DNA of 64,000 nucleotides from Allobosea sp. UNC402CLCol (GCF_000745475.1 NZ_JQJJ01000013.1:414950-478949), one strand, 5' to 3'; counted from the first letter of the stretch, positions 1 through 7,241 are shown. The notes: generated by a model from the sequence alone, not told the origin. Made by a program: numbers and translations.

Positions 1-116
1 GAAAACGCCCCGCCGTCCTTCCGCGACGCCTGCGCGGCGGCAGGGGCGTCGGAAAGAAGCGGCAAGCCGCAACAGAGAGCCAATGCCACAGCGAGGCTGC
101 GAGCGGGCCGGATCAG
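1..116 (-). CDS. Possible secreted protein, N-terminal fragment (runs off left edge)
   Basis: Read leftwards, this frame stays open to the window edge and encodes a good signal peptide: a positively charged stretch (RPARS), a hydrophobic core (LAVALALCCGLPLL) and an AxA-type cleavage region (APAAAQA). The start is unresolved. A CTG at 116 would overlap the TGA of the next small gene upstream, while the first conventional start is a GTG at 89. Only about 38 codons are visible, so no function can be given. The overlap suggests co-transcription with the 113-277 gene. It could also be a chance open frame. Confidence 0.35.
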   Translation of the reverse strand, partial: MIRPARSLAVALALCCGLPLLSDAPAAAQASRKDGGAF

Positions 117-277
117 CCGTCGAGGGCCGAAGCGCTGGCCACCGCAATGCTGGTCAATGCCGCGAGCGCCAGCGAGAGAATCTCGTTGCTGATCGCTCCG
201 GGCTGCACCGTTCCGGAAAACAACGCAGCCGCGACCGTCGCCGCGCCCCCTGCTGCAACCACGAAGGTCGTTGCCAT
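113..277 (-). CDS. Small putative membrane protein (54 aa), likely GSR regulated
   Basis: I do not recognise a family. The predicted 54-residue protein starts MATTFVVAAGG and has two hydrophobic stretches, about residues 3-22 and 30-49, so it may be a small inner-membrane hairpin protein. I chose the ATG at 277 over a TTG at 301 because a purine-rich GGGGAGGG ribosome site lies about 9 bases before it. A near-perfect EcfG-type promoter (324-348) points at it with a leader of about 40 bases, placing it in the stress regulon of the neighbouring phyR-nepR-ecfG genes. This promoter is the main argument that so short an ORF is real. Confidence 0.5.
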   Translation of the reverse strand: MATTFVVAAGGAATVAAALFSGTVQPGAISNEILSLALAALTSIAVASASALDG

Positions 278-323
278 GGCCCACACCCTCCCCAACTGCA
301 AACCAACCCGACATCAAGTCGCG

Positions 324-348
324 AACGCAGCGTGACGAGGCTTGTTCC
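324..348 (-). promoter_or_regulatory. Putative EcfG-type promoter for small membrane protein
   Basis: On the minus strand GGAAC (348-344) is followed after 16 bases by CGTT (327-324), matching the alphaproteobacterial general stress sigma factor consensus GGAAC-N16/17-cGTT. It faces the small gene ending at 113. Confidence 0.65.
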
Positions 349-410
349 GCAGCGTGCGCCAAAAGCAAGGCCCGCAGCGAAGGCGAGCCCGATTATCCTT
401 CACAGATCCT

Positions 411-1205
411 TCACGCCGCCTTCCGGCCGGCCCGGCGATCGAAGAACAGCGCCTGGCTGATCGCAGCCTTCACCGCCTCGGGCTGGAACGGCTTGGTGAT
501 GAGGAAGGCCGGCTCCGGCCTGTCGCCCGTCAAAAGCCGCTCCGGATAGGCGGTGATGAAGATCACCGGCACGTCAATCGAGGTCAAGATCTCGTTAACG
601 GCGTCGAGACCGGAGCTGCCATCGGCCAGCTGAATATCGGCGAGCACGAGCCCGGGGCGCTTCTTGGCGACCAGAGCGATCGCCTCGCGCTGGGTGCGCG
701 CAATGCCGGTGACGCTGTGGCCGAGCTCCTCGACCATCGTCTCGATGTCGAGCGCGATGATCGGCTCGTCCTCGATGATCAGGACATCGGTCGCGACCTG
801 CTCGGCGATTTCCTGGCCCGCGATCTGAACCAGCGCGGCGGCGTCCGGGGACGAGATCTCCATGATCGCCGCAACCTCCTCGATCGAGAAGCCCTCCACG
901 GTCCGCAGCAGGAAGGCCTGGCGCGGACGCGGCGTCAGTGCCTCGAGATTGCGCTCGGCCGGCGAATTACCGAGCTCGACAACCGTCTCGCGCGTGTCGA
1001 TTCCGACCGAGGACCAGAGCTTGAGGAAGGTCCGGTAGAGCCCGATGCGCGGGTCCAGGTCACGGGGAAAGCTGGAGGGGTCGGCGATGAGCGCTTCCAG
1101 CATGGCGACGACATGCGCGTCGCCGCTGGTCTGCGTGCCGCTCAACGCGCGAGCGAAGCGGCGCAGGTAAGGAAGATAAGGCGCAATTTCCTTGGCTATC
1201 GTCAT
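411..1205 (-). CDS. phyR: Response regulator PhyR, anti-anti-sigma factor of the general stress response
   Basis: PhyR releases the sigma factor EcfG by binding the anti-sigma factor NepR once phosphorylated. The 264-residue protein has the family layout: an N-terminal sigma-like domain (about 1-130, with the region-4-like FSIEEVAAIMEISSPDAA) followed by a receiver domain. In the receiver, acidic residues E145/D146, phospho-acceptor D190 (in VLADIQL), T218 and K238 (in TKPF) are all visible. The start ATG at 1205 is preceded by AAGGACGG. It is divergent from nepR-ecfG, the standard arrangement. I found no good EcfG promoter facing phyR in the shared 213-base gap. Confidence 0.97.
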   Translation of the reverse strand: MTIAKEIAPYLPYLRRFARALSGTQTSGDAHVVAMLEALIADPSSFPRDLDPRIGLYRTFLKLWSSVGIDTRETVVELGNSPAERNLEALTPRPRQAFLLRTVEGFSIEEVAAIMEISSPDAAALVQIAGQEIAEQVATDVLIIEDEPIIALDIETMVEELGHSVTGIARTQREAIALVAKKRPGLVLADIQLADGSSGLDAVNEILTSIDVPVIFITAYPERLLTGDRPEPAFLITKPFQPEAVKAAISQALFFDRRAGRKAA

Positions 1206-1282
1206 CAAACCGTCCTTTTTATTGTGCGCGGATAATGACTTAGGTACCGCAGGAGACAAGCAATTTATTTTTTTGGAAAGTG

Positions 1283-1307
1283 GGAACCTTTCAAGAGGGA
1301 GGCTGTT
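1283..1307 (+). promoter_or_regulatory. EcfG-type promoter of nepR-ecfG (autoregulatory)
   Basis: GGAAC (1283-1287), 16 bases, then TGTT (1304-1307), with GTT shared with the consensus. It lies about 110 bases before nepR. Autoregulation of nepR-ecfG by EcfG is established in related bacteria. Confidence 0.75.
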
Positions 1308-1418
1308 ATTAGGGCGCATTGGTGTCGCCGTCGCCGCCCGAGGCTGGTTCCGCCATGATCGGAAGTTACATGCGGGACCTGCTGGAAAAGCAGGCCTGGT
1401 CTCGGCGCGAGGGCTGAT

Positions 1419-1640
1419 ATGACGAATCTGGATGCTGCAATGCCTGATCCCGGAGGCGACAACGACGATCTCGACATGGTTCTCGATCCCAGGGTCCAGG
1501 AATCCATCGGCCGCTCGCTGAAGGCGCATTACGACGACATCGTGAACGCGCCGATACCCGACAAGTTTCTCGTGCTGCTGGCGCAGCTGGAGGCGACGGA
1601 GCAGCGCGCAGGCGGAGCGTCGTCCCATGAGTGCCAATGA
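1419..1640 (+). CDS. nepR: Anti-sigma factor NepR
   Basis: NepR is the small helical anti-sigma factor that sequesters EcfG in unstressed cells and is captured by phosphorylated PhyR. The 73-residue product matches the family in size and carries the typical core IGRSLKAHYDDIVNAPIPDKF (residues about 30-50), which forms the helices gripping the sigma factor. It overlaps ecfG by 14 bases, implying translational coupling and a fixed anti-sigma to sigma ratio. The GGAAC promoter about 110 bases upstream would make the pair self-amplifying under stress. Confidence 0.95.
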   Translation: MTNLDAAMPDPGGDNDDLDMVLDPRVQESIGRSLKAHYDDIVNAPIPDKFLVLLAQLEATEQRAGGASSHECQ

Positions 1641-2217
1641 CTGCAAGGCGAGCGACTTCAAGGCCAATGAGTTCAAGGACGGCCTGATCAAGGAGATTCC
1701 GAATCTCCGCGCCTTCGCCGCCTCTCTCTCCGGCTCGATGCAGCTCGCCGACGATCTGGTTCAGGACACGCTGCTCAAGGCCTGGGGCAATTCCGAGAAG
1801 TTCGAGCCGGGAACGAGCCTGCGCGCCTGGCTCTTCACCATCCTGCGCAACACCTATTATTCGCTCTACCGCAAGCGCGGCCGCGAGGTGCAGGACAGCG
1901 AAGGCACCTATGCCGAGCGTCTGGCGACGCATGGCAACCAGGAAAGCCATCTCGATCTCGCCGACTTCCGCAAGGCGCTGGCCAAGTTGCCCGAGGAGCA
2001 GCGCGAGGTGCTGATCATGGTCGGCGCGACCGGGCTCTCCTATGAGGAGGCGGCGGAGATCTGCGGCGTCGCGATCGGAACCATCAAGAGCCGCGTCAAT
2101 CGTGCCCGCACCAAGCTCGCCGAACTCCTCTCCATTGGCAGCGTCGACGATCTCGGACCGGATCGGACCAGCGCGGCCGCCATGCAAAGGGCGGGCTCCG
2201 AACCAGTCGGCTCCTGA
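1627..2217 (+). CDS. ecfG: General stress response ECF sigma factor EcfG
   Basis: This 196-residue ECF (extracytoplasmic function) sigma factor directs RNA polymerase to general stress promoters. Region 2 contains ADDLVQDTLLKAW (about 41-53), which recognises the -10 element. Region 4 has the helix-turn-helix LSYEEAAEICGVAIGTIKSR (about 137-156) that reads the GGAAC -35 element. A longer C-terminal tail (about 170-196) is typical of the ECF15 group. It begins inside nepR and ends directly against the ATG of the sensor kinase, so the three genes form one operon. The regulated promoters proposed in this window (324, 1283, 4886, 5336, 5409 and 7242) are its expected targets. Confidence 0.96.
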   Translation: MSANDCKASDFKANEFKDGLIKEIPNLRAFAASLSGSMQLADDLVQDTLLKAWGNSEKFEPGTSLRAWLFTILRNTYYSLYRKRGREVQDSEGTYAERLATHGNQESHLDLADFRKALAKLPEEQREVLIMVGATGLSYEEAAEICGVAIGTIKSRVNRARTKLAELLSIGSVDDLGPDRTSAAAMQRAGSEPVGS

Positions 2218-3873
2218 ATGCGCCTGACGCGATTCAGCACTGTCCGGGGGCGCTTGCTGGCGCTGCTGATCGCGATCGCGCTTCCGATCGGCTGCGTTAC
2301 CGCCCTGGCTGCCGCCACGGCCTATCGCACCATCACCGGCGCCATCGAGACCGCGCAGGTCCGGGCGGCCGACGAGTTCGCCATTCGCACGCGGATCTGG
2401 TATCGCGGCGCCCTGCGCTCGCTCCTGTCCTTCGGCACGGCCACGGCCGAAGCCGGGCTTTCGCCCGAGCTTTGCAGGGAGGCCGGCCTCAAGATGCTCG
2501 CCCAGGTCCGCGGCTTCTCCGCCGTGCTGGTGCGCGGCGCCGACGGGCAGCTTTGCACCGCAGCGCTCGATGCCGGCATCGATGCGCAAACGCTGGATCG
2601 AACGGCGACGCGCCTGCGCGACCTTCCCGCCGTGGCGCCCTGGAGCGGCATCGATCTCGGCAAGTCGCATTACGACCAGGCCACGATCGGCAACCGGCGC
2701 TATCTCACCGTGCATACCGAAAATCCGACGGCATCCGGAGCGGGTCTGCGCGAGGCTCTGCTGCTGATCGAGCCCGAGGTGCTGGAGAACGTCTTCGACC
2801 TCGGCGAGGGCGGCACGGACATGGATGTCGCGCTCGTCTCGCAAGGCAGCGGCGTGGTCGCCAGCCGCGGCGACGGCGAGGCTCTGGGCTGGCTGCCGCG
2901 CGACGCCCGTCTCCCGCAGGCGCTTGAGCGCTGGCGCGCGCCGAGCCGCCAGGGCGACGAACGCGTCTATGTCGCGCGCATGGTCGCCGAACCCGATTTC
3001 TACGTCGTCGCCTCCTTCGACGATTCGCGCGAGCAGGGCGCGCGCATCCAGTTCGCGGTGCTCCTGCTCGCGCCGTTGCTGACATTGACCTTGCTGTGCA
3101 TCGTCTATCTGCGCGCCATCGACCGGCACTGCGTGCGCTGGCTGCGCAGCATCGAGGCGGCGGCCCGCTCCCGTGCGACCGCGCGACGGGCGGCGCGTGC
3201 GGCCGTCGCCGACGACATGCCGAGCGACATCCGCAGCGTCGCCGAAGCCTTCAACATGATGGTGGACGAGCAGGAGGTGCGGCAGCGGCGCCTGCAGACC
3301 GCCCTCGACGACAACCGCTTCCTGGTGCGCGAACTGCACCATCGGGTGAAGAACAGCCTCCAGGTGGTGCAGAGCTATATCGGGCTGACCAAGCGCGACT
3401 ATCGCGACGAGGCCAGGCTCGCCTTGGCCGACGCGGAATGCCGCGTCCACGTCCTGTCCGCAGCCTATCGCTTCACCCTCGCGGATGGCGAGATGCAACC
3501 GGTCCGGGTCGACCTGTTCCTCGAGGACGTCGTCACGATGATCTCGAACCTGATCCGCCGGCGCGATCAGTGGATCTCGGGCCGGATCGAGACAGCCGCG
3601 ACCTTGTCGGTCGATCGCATCATCCCTCTCGGCTTTCTCGTCGCCGACGTCGCCTCACGCGTGCTGCGCAGCACGCCCGGGGTGCGGATCACGCTGACGG
3701 TCCACGATCTCGACGACACGACGATCGAGGTCGCGATCGAGGCCGACCGCGAGATCGTGCATCAGGAGCCACCGCGCCTGTTCGCCGGCCTGCTCGCGCA
3801 GATCGAGGCGGTTCAGTCCGGACCGCCGGAGGGGCGCAATCTCGGGCGTTGGCGAGTCAGCCATAAGGGCTGA
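2218..3873 (+). CDS. HWE/HisKA_2-type sensor histidine kinase of the GSR locus, atypical ATPase domain
   Basis: A membrane sensor expected to control PhyR phosphorylation. The 551-residue protein has a membrane segment at about 12-34, a periplasmic sensor region to about 280, a second membrane segment at about 282-304, a HAMP-like linker, and a HisKA_2 dimerisation box ELHHRVKNSLQ with the phospho-acceptor histidine at 374/375. The C-terminal part should be the ATP-binding domain but looks degenerate. Where kinases of this class have an Asn-rich N box after PLGL, this one reads PLGFLVADVASRV (about 468-480). I see no DxG (G1) or GxG (G2) box before the end. It may bind nucleotide poorly, or act mainly as a phosphatase or partner of another kinase. 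The ATG touches the ecfG stop codon, so it is translated from the same mRNA. Confidence 0.85.
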   Translation: MRLTRFSTVRGRLLALLIAIALPIGCVTALAAATAYRTITGAIETAQVRAADEFAIRTRIWYRGALRSLLSFGTATAEAGLSPELCREAGLKMLAQVRGFSAVLVRGADGQLCTAALDAGIDAQTLDRTATRLRDLPAVAPWSGIDLGKSHYDQATIGNRRYLTVHTENPTASGAGLREALLLIEPEVLENVFDLGEGGTDMDVALVSQGSGVVASRGDGEALGWLPRDARLPQALERWRAPSRQGDERVYVARMVAEPDFYVVASFDDSREQGARIQFAVLLLAPLLTLTLLCIVYLRAIDRHCVRWLRSIEAAARSRATARRAARAAVADDMPSDIRSVAEAFNMMVDEQEVRQRRLQTALDDNRFLVRELHHRVKNSLQVVQSYIGLTKRDYRDEARLALADAECRVHVLSAAYRFTLADGEMQPVRVDLFLEDVVTMISNLIRRRDQWISGRIETAATLSVDRIIPLGFLVADVASRVLRSTPGVRITLTVHDLDDTTIEVAIEADREIVHQEPPRLFAGLLAQIEAVQSGPPEGRNLGRWRVSHKG

Positions 3874-3906
3874 GATCGCTGCGCGGGCGGGTCTCCAGCG
3901 CGTCGG

Positions 3907-4797
3907 TCAGCAGGGCTTTTCCAGCGGAGCCTCAACCGGCTCGATCAGGACGCCGACGCTCAACCCCAGGAAGGCGCCCGGCGGCCCCGTGAAGCTGCCG
4001 GCGATCGGCGATGCGTCCTCGGGGACACGCGCCACCGCGATGCGCAGAAGCTGCCGATCGGCGACGAGATCATTGGTCGGATCGAACTCGACCCAGCCAT
4101 CGCCGGGGATGAAGACATCCGCCCAGGCATGCGTCAAGCCGACAGGCGAGATGAGCCCGGCCGCGTCCGGCGTCTGATCCTGGATATAACCGGTGACGAA
4201 GCGCGCCGCGAAACCCATGCGGCGCGCCAGCTCGATGAACAGCCAGGCGTAGTCGCGGCAGGAGCCGCTGCCGAGCAGCAGCGTGTCGGCCGGATGCTGG
4301 GTACCCTCGTCGTAGCGGACGGCGTAGCTCAGCCCGGCATGGATCGCATGGGCGAGATCACGCAGGAGATGGCCCGAACCCGGGCCGAACCCGGCACGGA
4401 AATCGGCGAGCCAGCGCTCGATCACGCCGTCGGGATCGGCCGCGGCGAGGTGGAGATAGGGCTGCAGGACCATGCGTTCGCCGTCGCTGTAGACGACACC
4501 GGTCAAGGCCGCGCCCGGTGCGAGCCTGCTGCGCGGCAGCGCCGAACCGAAGCGCTCGAGCATCAATTCGCTGACGATCTCGAGCGTGTCGTGGGGTTCC
4601 GCGAATGTCGCGACGGCGACCGGGTTGCCATAGGCATCGTGCATCCAGCGCAGCATCGCAGGAGGCGAGATCGCCAGGGCGGTATCGACCAGCCGCAGAT
4701 CAAAGCTGTCGCGCGGCCTGAGCATCAGCCGATGCGGGCCGAAGCTGACCGGCTCGGCATAGCGGTAGGTCGTTGCATGGCGGACACGCAGATGCAT
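3907..4797 (-). CDS. Transglutaminase-like cysteine protease family protein
   Basis: This 296-residue protein has the bacterial transglutaminase-like N-terminal fold (LRVRHATTYRYAEPV) followed by the catalytic core. Visible are the cysteine in GSGSCRDYAWLFIELARRMG (about 177-196), the histidine in GLTHAWADVF and the aspartate in WVEFDPTND, giving a Cys-His-Asp triad. No signal peptide is visible, so it is probably cytoplasmic. Such proteins are thought to act as peptidases or amide hydrolases, but the substrate is unknown. It converges on the sensor kinase gene with 33 bases between them. A terminator lies just upstream at 4827-4853, so it is probably transcribed from its own start rather than from the stress promoter at 4886-4910. 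Confidence 0.88.
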   Translation of the reverse strand: MHLRVRHATTYRYAEPVSFGPHRLMLRPRDSFDLRLVDTALAISPPAMLRWMHDAYGNPVAVATFAEPHDTLEIVSELMLERFGSALPRSRLAPGAALTGVVYSDGERMVLQPYLHLAAADPDGVIERWLADFRAGFGPGSGHLLRDLAHAIHAGLSYAVRYDEGTQHPADTLLLGSGSCRDYAWLFIELARRMGFAARFVTGYIQDQTPDAAGLISPVGLTHAWADVFIPGDGWVEFDPTNDLVADRQLLRIAVARVPEDASPIAGSFTGPPGAFLGLSVGVLIEPVEAPLEKPC

Positions 4798-4826
4798 CGG
4801 TTCCCCTGTCGGCGCCCTTCACCCGC

Positions 4827-4853
4827 AAAAAACAAGCCGCCCCAGGGCGGCTT
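4827..4853 (-). terminator. Rho-independent terminator
   Basis: An 8-bp stem (AAGCCGCC/GGCGGCTT) with a CCAG loop at 4834-4853, followed on the minus strand by the T-rich tract TTGTTTTTTG. It ends transcription coming from the right, before the transglutaminase gene. Confidence 0.8.
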
Positions 4854-4880
4854 TGAAGTGCGGCGCGAGGATGCGCTGCG
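4827..4880 (-). ncRNA. Candidate stress-induced small RNA (EcfG promoter to terminator)
   Basis: An EcfG-type promoter (4886-4910) and an intrinsic terminator (4827-4853) face the same way with about 50 bases and no credible ORF between them. That predicts a transcript of roughly 50-58 nt made of a short 5' single-stranded part and the terminator hairpin. The 5' part contains UCCUC (4871-4867), an anti-Shine-Dalgarno type seed. The GSR-dependent small RNA GsrN of Caulobacter is an established precedent that also uses a C-rich loop. No homology is claimed. The promoter borders a repeat-like sequence, so it could be coincidental. Confidence 0.4.
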
Positions 4881-4885
4881 GGCTC

Positions 4886-4910
4886 AACGCGGAAAAGCGT
4901 GATTGGTTCC
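4886..4910 (-). promoter_or_regulatory. Putative EcfG-type promoter facing the small RNA candidate
   Basis: On the minus strand GGAAC (4910-4906), 16 bases, CGTT (4889-4886): a full match to the consensus. The next coding start downstream is at 4797, beyond a terminator. Confidence 0.55.
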
Positions 4911-4920
4911 GCTGCTCCTG

Positions 4921-5002
4921 GAGCATTTTCGAGCGAAGTGGACACCGGTTTGCGTGAAGAAAATGCGATAAAACAAGGAGATCGGAGAAGCGCGGAAATG
5001 CT
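4921..5002. repeat. Intergenic mosaic palindrome (rhizobial-type repeat)
   Basis: Nested inverted repeats: GCATTTTC (4923-4930) pairs with GAAAATGC (4959-4966), and GAGCATTT (4921-4928) pairs with AAATGCTC (4995-5002). From memory, very similar sequence recurs between genes in many Hyphomicrobiales genomes. Only one copy of this exact form is visible here. It lies directly downstream of the small gene ending at 5003. Confidence 0.55.
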
Positions 5003-5281
5003 CTAGCGCAGGATCAGGGCGCGGACGCCATCCGCCATCGCCTGCTTCGACGGCGCCGGGATGCTGCGGCGGGCGGCGCTCTCGCTGCGGTCCGCCCGAT
5101 CGACGGCGGCGAAGCGGGCTTCACCCGGCTGCGCATGACCACGCAAGGCGGCAACGGTGGTCGAGCTCTGGTCGGTCGGCATCTGCAAGCCGGCGCCGAA
5201 GCTCAGGCCGGTCACCACGGCCGCCATGCAGCCGAAAAAGAACAAGGCGCGCTTGGCGGGGGCCAGGCTGTCGTTCAGCAT
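5003..5281 (-). CDS. Small membrane-anchored protein of unknown function (92 aa), likely GSR regulated
   Basis: No family recognised. The protein has a basic N-terminus (MLNDSLAPAKR), one hydrophobic segment (about 12-33, LFFFGCMAAVVTGLSFGAGL) and a hydrophilic, Ala/Arg-rich tail. That fits either a type II membrane anchor or an uncleaved signal. GGGAG precedes the ATG by about 6 bases. An EcfG-type promoter (5336-5361) ends 55 bases before the ATG, and a second one faces the divergent Crp/Fnr gene. Its position in the stress locus suggests an envelope role under stress, which is inference. Confidence 0.65.
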   Translation of the reverse strand: MLNDSLAPAKRALFFFGCMAAVVTGLSFGAGLQMPTDQSSTTVAALRGHAQPGEARFAAVDRADRSESAARRSIPAPSKQAMADGVRALILR

Positions 5282-5335
5282 CTTCGTCTCCCAACGCCTG
5301 CGCCAGCCCGGATGGGCCGGCTGTTACGAGATAGA

Positions 5336-5361
5336 AACGCGGCCGGACGGTTTCCGGTTCC
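5336..5361 (-). promoter_or_regulatory. Putative EcfG-type promoter for the 92-aa membrane protein
   Basis: Minus strand GGAAC (5361-5357), 17 bases, CGTT (5339-5336). It sits 55 bases before the ATG at 5281 and is back to back with the site at 5409-5434. Confidence 0.65.
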
Positions 5362-5408
5362 CCGGGACGGGACGACGAAGGCAAAAGCTGGTCGAAACCG
5401 GCCCTCGT

Positions 5409-5434
5409 GGAACGCCGAACGGCTTCCCGGCGTT
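5409..5434 (+). promoter_or_regulatory. Putative EcfG-type promoter for the Crp/Fnr regulator
   Basis: GGAAC (5409-5413), 17 bases, CGTT (5431-5434), 47 bases before the chosen ATG at 5482. It would place the Crp/Fnr gene under general stress control. Confidence 0.65.
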
Positions 5435-5481
5435 ATTCGGCCGCCGGCGCAATCTTCCGCCGCGAGGGGGGAACAGATTCA

Positions 5482-6240
5482 ATGATGAACCTCAATTCGA
5501 GGCCGGGCCGCATCGGCACGCCCTGCCTTGCCTGTCCTTTGCGCATGAAGCCCGCCTTCGAGGACAAGACCGATGACGAGATCCGTTTCATCCAGGCGAT
5601 GAAGACCGATCACCGCAGCCTGAAGGCGGGGAGCGACATCATTAGCCCGGACCAGGAAAGCGCCGAGCTCTACACGCTCTTCTCGGGCTGGGCCTTCCGC
5701 TACAAATCCCTGCCGGACGGGCGCCGCCAGATCCTCAACTTTCTCCTGCCCGGCGACATCGTCGGCCTGCAGGCCTCCCTGCTCGCCGCGGCCCAGCACG
5801 GCATCGAAGCGCTCACCGATGTCGAACTCTGCGTTTTCCCGCGCAAACGGATCTGGGACCTGTTCGTGCGGATGCCCAATCTCGCCTATGAGCTCGCCTG
5901 GCTCGGCTCCCGCGAGGAGTCCATGATCGACGACAACCTGACCTCGGTGGGCCAGCGCAATGCCAGCGAGCGTATCGCGGCCCTCGTCATCACGCTCTAT
6001 CGCCGCGCCGATGCGCTCGGGCTGGTCAGCGACAGCAGCTTCGACTTTCCCCTGTCGCAGCAACAGCTTGCCGATGCGCTTGGCCTCTCCCTGGTCCATA
6101 CCAGCAAGACATGGTCGAAACTGCGCAAGGCGGGGCTGTTCACCATTTCCGGCGGACGGCTGACCCTGCTGAATCCGCGCCTCACCGCCCGCATGGCCGC
6201 TGTCTACGAGCAGAGCAAAGCGCCGCGGCCGCTGATCTGA
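5482..6240 (+). CDS. Crp/Fnr family transcriptional regulator
   Basis: A 252-residue DNA-binding regulator. The N-terminal half is a cyclic-nucleotide-type beta-barrel (about 30-140, containing LPDGRRQILNFLLPGDIVG). A long dimer helix follows, then a winged helix-turn-helix whose recognition part is SQQQLADALGLSLVHTSKTW (about 195-214). A CxxC pair (CLAC, near residue 13) lies at the N-terminus, but I do not see the full four-cysteine Fnr iron-sulphur set, so oxygen sensing is unproven. The frame is open further upstream, but the ATG at 5482 follows a GAGGGGGGAA ribosome site. The EcfG-like promoter suggests that stress induces it, extending the cascade to a second set of genes. Confidence 0.9.
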   Translation: MMNLNSRPGRIGTPCLACPLRMKPAFEDKTDDEIRFIQAMKTDHRSLKAGSDIISPDQESAELYTLFSGWAFRYKSLPDGRRQILNFLLPGDIVGLQASLLAAAQHGIEALTDVELCVFPRKRIWDLFVRMPNLAYELAWLGSREESMIDDNLTSVGQRNASERIAALVITLYRRADALGLVSDSSFDFPLSQQQLADALGLSLVHTSKTWSKLRKAGLFTISGGRLTLLNPRLTARMAAVYEQSKAPRPLI

Positions 6241-6361
6241 CGCCATTTCGTGGCCAACGGCCGAGATGGGGCTTGGCGAGAGGCCAGACTTGACCCCATA
6301 TGCCGGGTGGGTAACGTTCCGCAGCGCTTGAAGGCGAAGTTCGGGGCGCGCAAGGGGTATC

Positions 6362-7156
6362 ATGTCTTCGACGATCAGACATCGTCCGCCGCGCGCGGGC
6401 TCGATCGCGGCCCGGCTCGGCCAGTCGCGCGTCGCCAGCCGGCTCGAAGGCGAGGTGCGCGTCACCGCGGCCGATCTGGTCGATTGCGTGGCCGAGGCCA
6501 GGCTCAAGGTCGCGGCCGTCCGCTACAAGGTCGAAGGCGAGGTCCGCAACAAGGCGGAGAAGCTCAAGAGCCGCGTCAGCGTGGCCGCGGAGAAGCTGGG
6601 CGACGAGGCGCGCTTCATCAAATCCTGGATCGACGATCCGCTGCGGACCGGCTCGGTAACCCCCTCGAGCCCGGCCCTGGCGCGGCGCATGGCGTCCTAT
6701 GTCGATCCGGAGCAGCCCGGCCCCGTCATCGAGATCGGCCCTGGTACCGGTCCCGTGACCGAAGCCCTGATCGAGCGCGGCGTCGACGAGGAGCGTCTCA
6801 TCCTCGTGGAATACAGCCCCGAATTCTGCGAATTGCTGCGCAAGCGCTTCCCGCGGGCCACCGTCGTCCAGGGCGATGCCTACGCCCTCTCGACAACGCT
6901 GGCGGGGCACCTGACCGAGAAGGCCGCCGCCCTGGTCTCGAGCCTGCCCCTGTTCAACCGCCCGCCCCCGAGCCGGACGGCGCTGGCGAAGGAGGCGTTC
7001 CCGTTGATGGTCGAAGGCGCGCCCTTCATCCAGTTCACCTATTCGGTGATCTCGCCGATCCCGCGCAAGGGCTCCGGCCTGAAGGCCTTCGTCTCCGATT
7101 GGGTCCTGCGCAACATTCCGCCGGCGCGGGTCTGGGTCTACCGCGAAGCGAGCTGA
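6362..7156 (+). CDS. pmtA: PmtA-like phospholipid N-methyltransferase
   Basis: A 264-residue SAM-dependent methyltransferase with the nucleotide-binding motif VIEIGPGTGPVT (about 122-133) and the preceding FIKSWIDDPLRTGSVTPSS that is typical of the rhizobial PmtA family. PmtA methylates phosphatidylethanolamine stepwise towards phosphatidylcholine at the inner membrane face. The C-terminal SVISPIPRKGSGLKAF also fits this group. Residues 1-85 form an Ala/Lys/Arg-rich, probably helical extension (EVRNKAEKLKSRVS), longer than the usual PmtA N-terminus of about 200-residue proteins. It may help membrane association. Substrate specificity is inferred from family resemblance. Confidence 0.8.
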   Translation: MSSTIRHRPPRAGSIAARLGQSRVASRLEGEVRVTAADLVDCVAEARLKVAAVRYKVEGEVRNKAEKLKSRVSVAAEKLGDEARFIKSWIDDPLRTGSVTPSSPALARRMASYVDPEQPGPVIEIGPGTGPVTEALIERGVDEERLILVEYSPEFCELLRKRFPRATVVQGDAYALSTTLAGHLTEKAAALVSSLPLFNRPPPSRTALAKEAFPLMVEGAPFIQFTYSVISPIPRKGSGLKAFVSDWVLRNIPPARVWVYREAS

Positions 7157-7241
7157 GCCCCGTCGGATCCGGTTGCGGGCCATGCAAATAATGCGGGCCA
7201 GCCGAACCGAATCGTAACCGCTCGACGTTAGACAGCCTGTT

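Noticed and set aside
1347..1351. GGAAC facing phyR on the minus strand
   Set aside because: No GTT-type -10 at 16 or 17 bases spacing (the bases there are CGGC/GGCG), so not called as an EcfG promoter.
1366..3498. 710-codon minus-strand frame
   Set aside because: Antisense to nepR, ecfG and the sensor kinase; composition Arg/His/Gly-rich without any domain.
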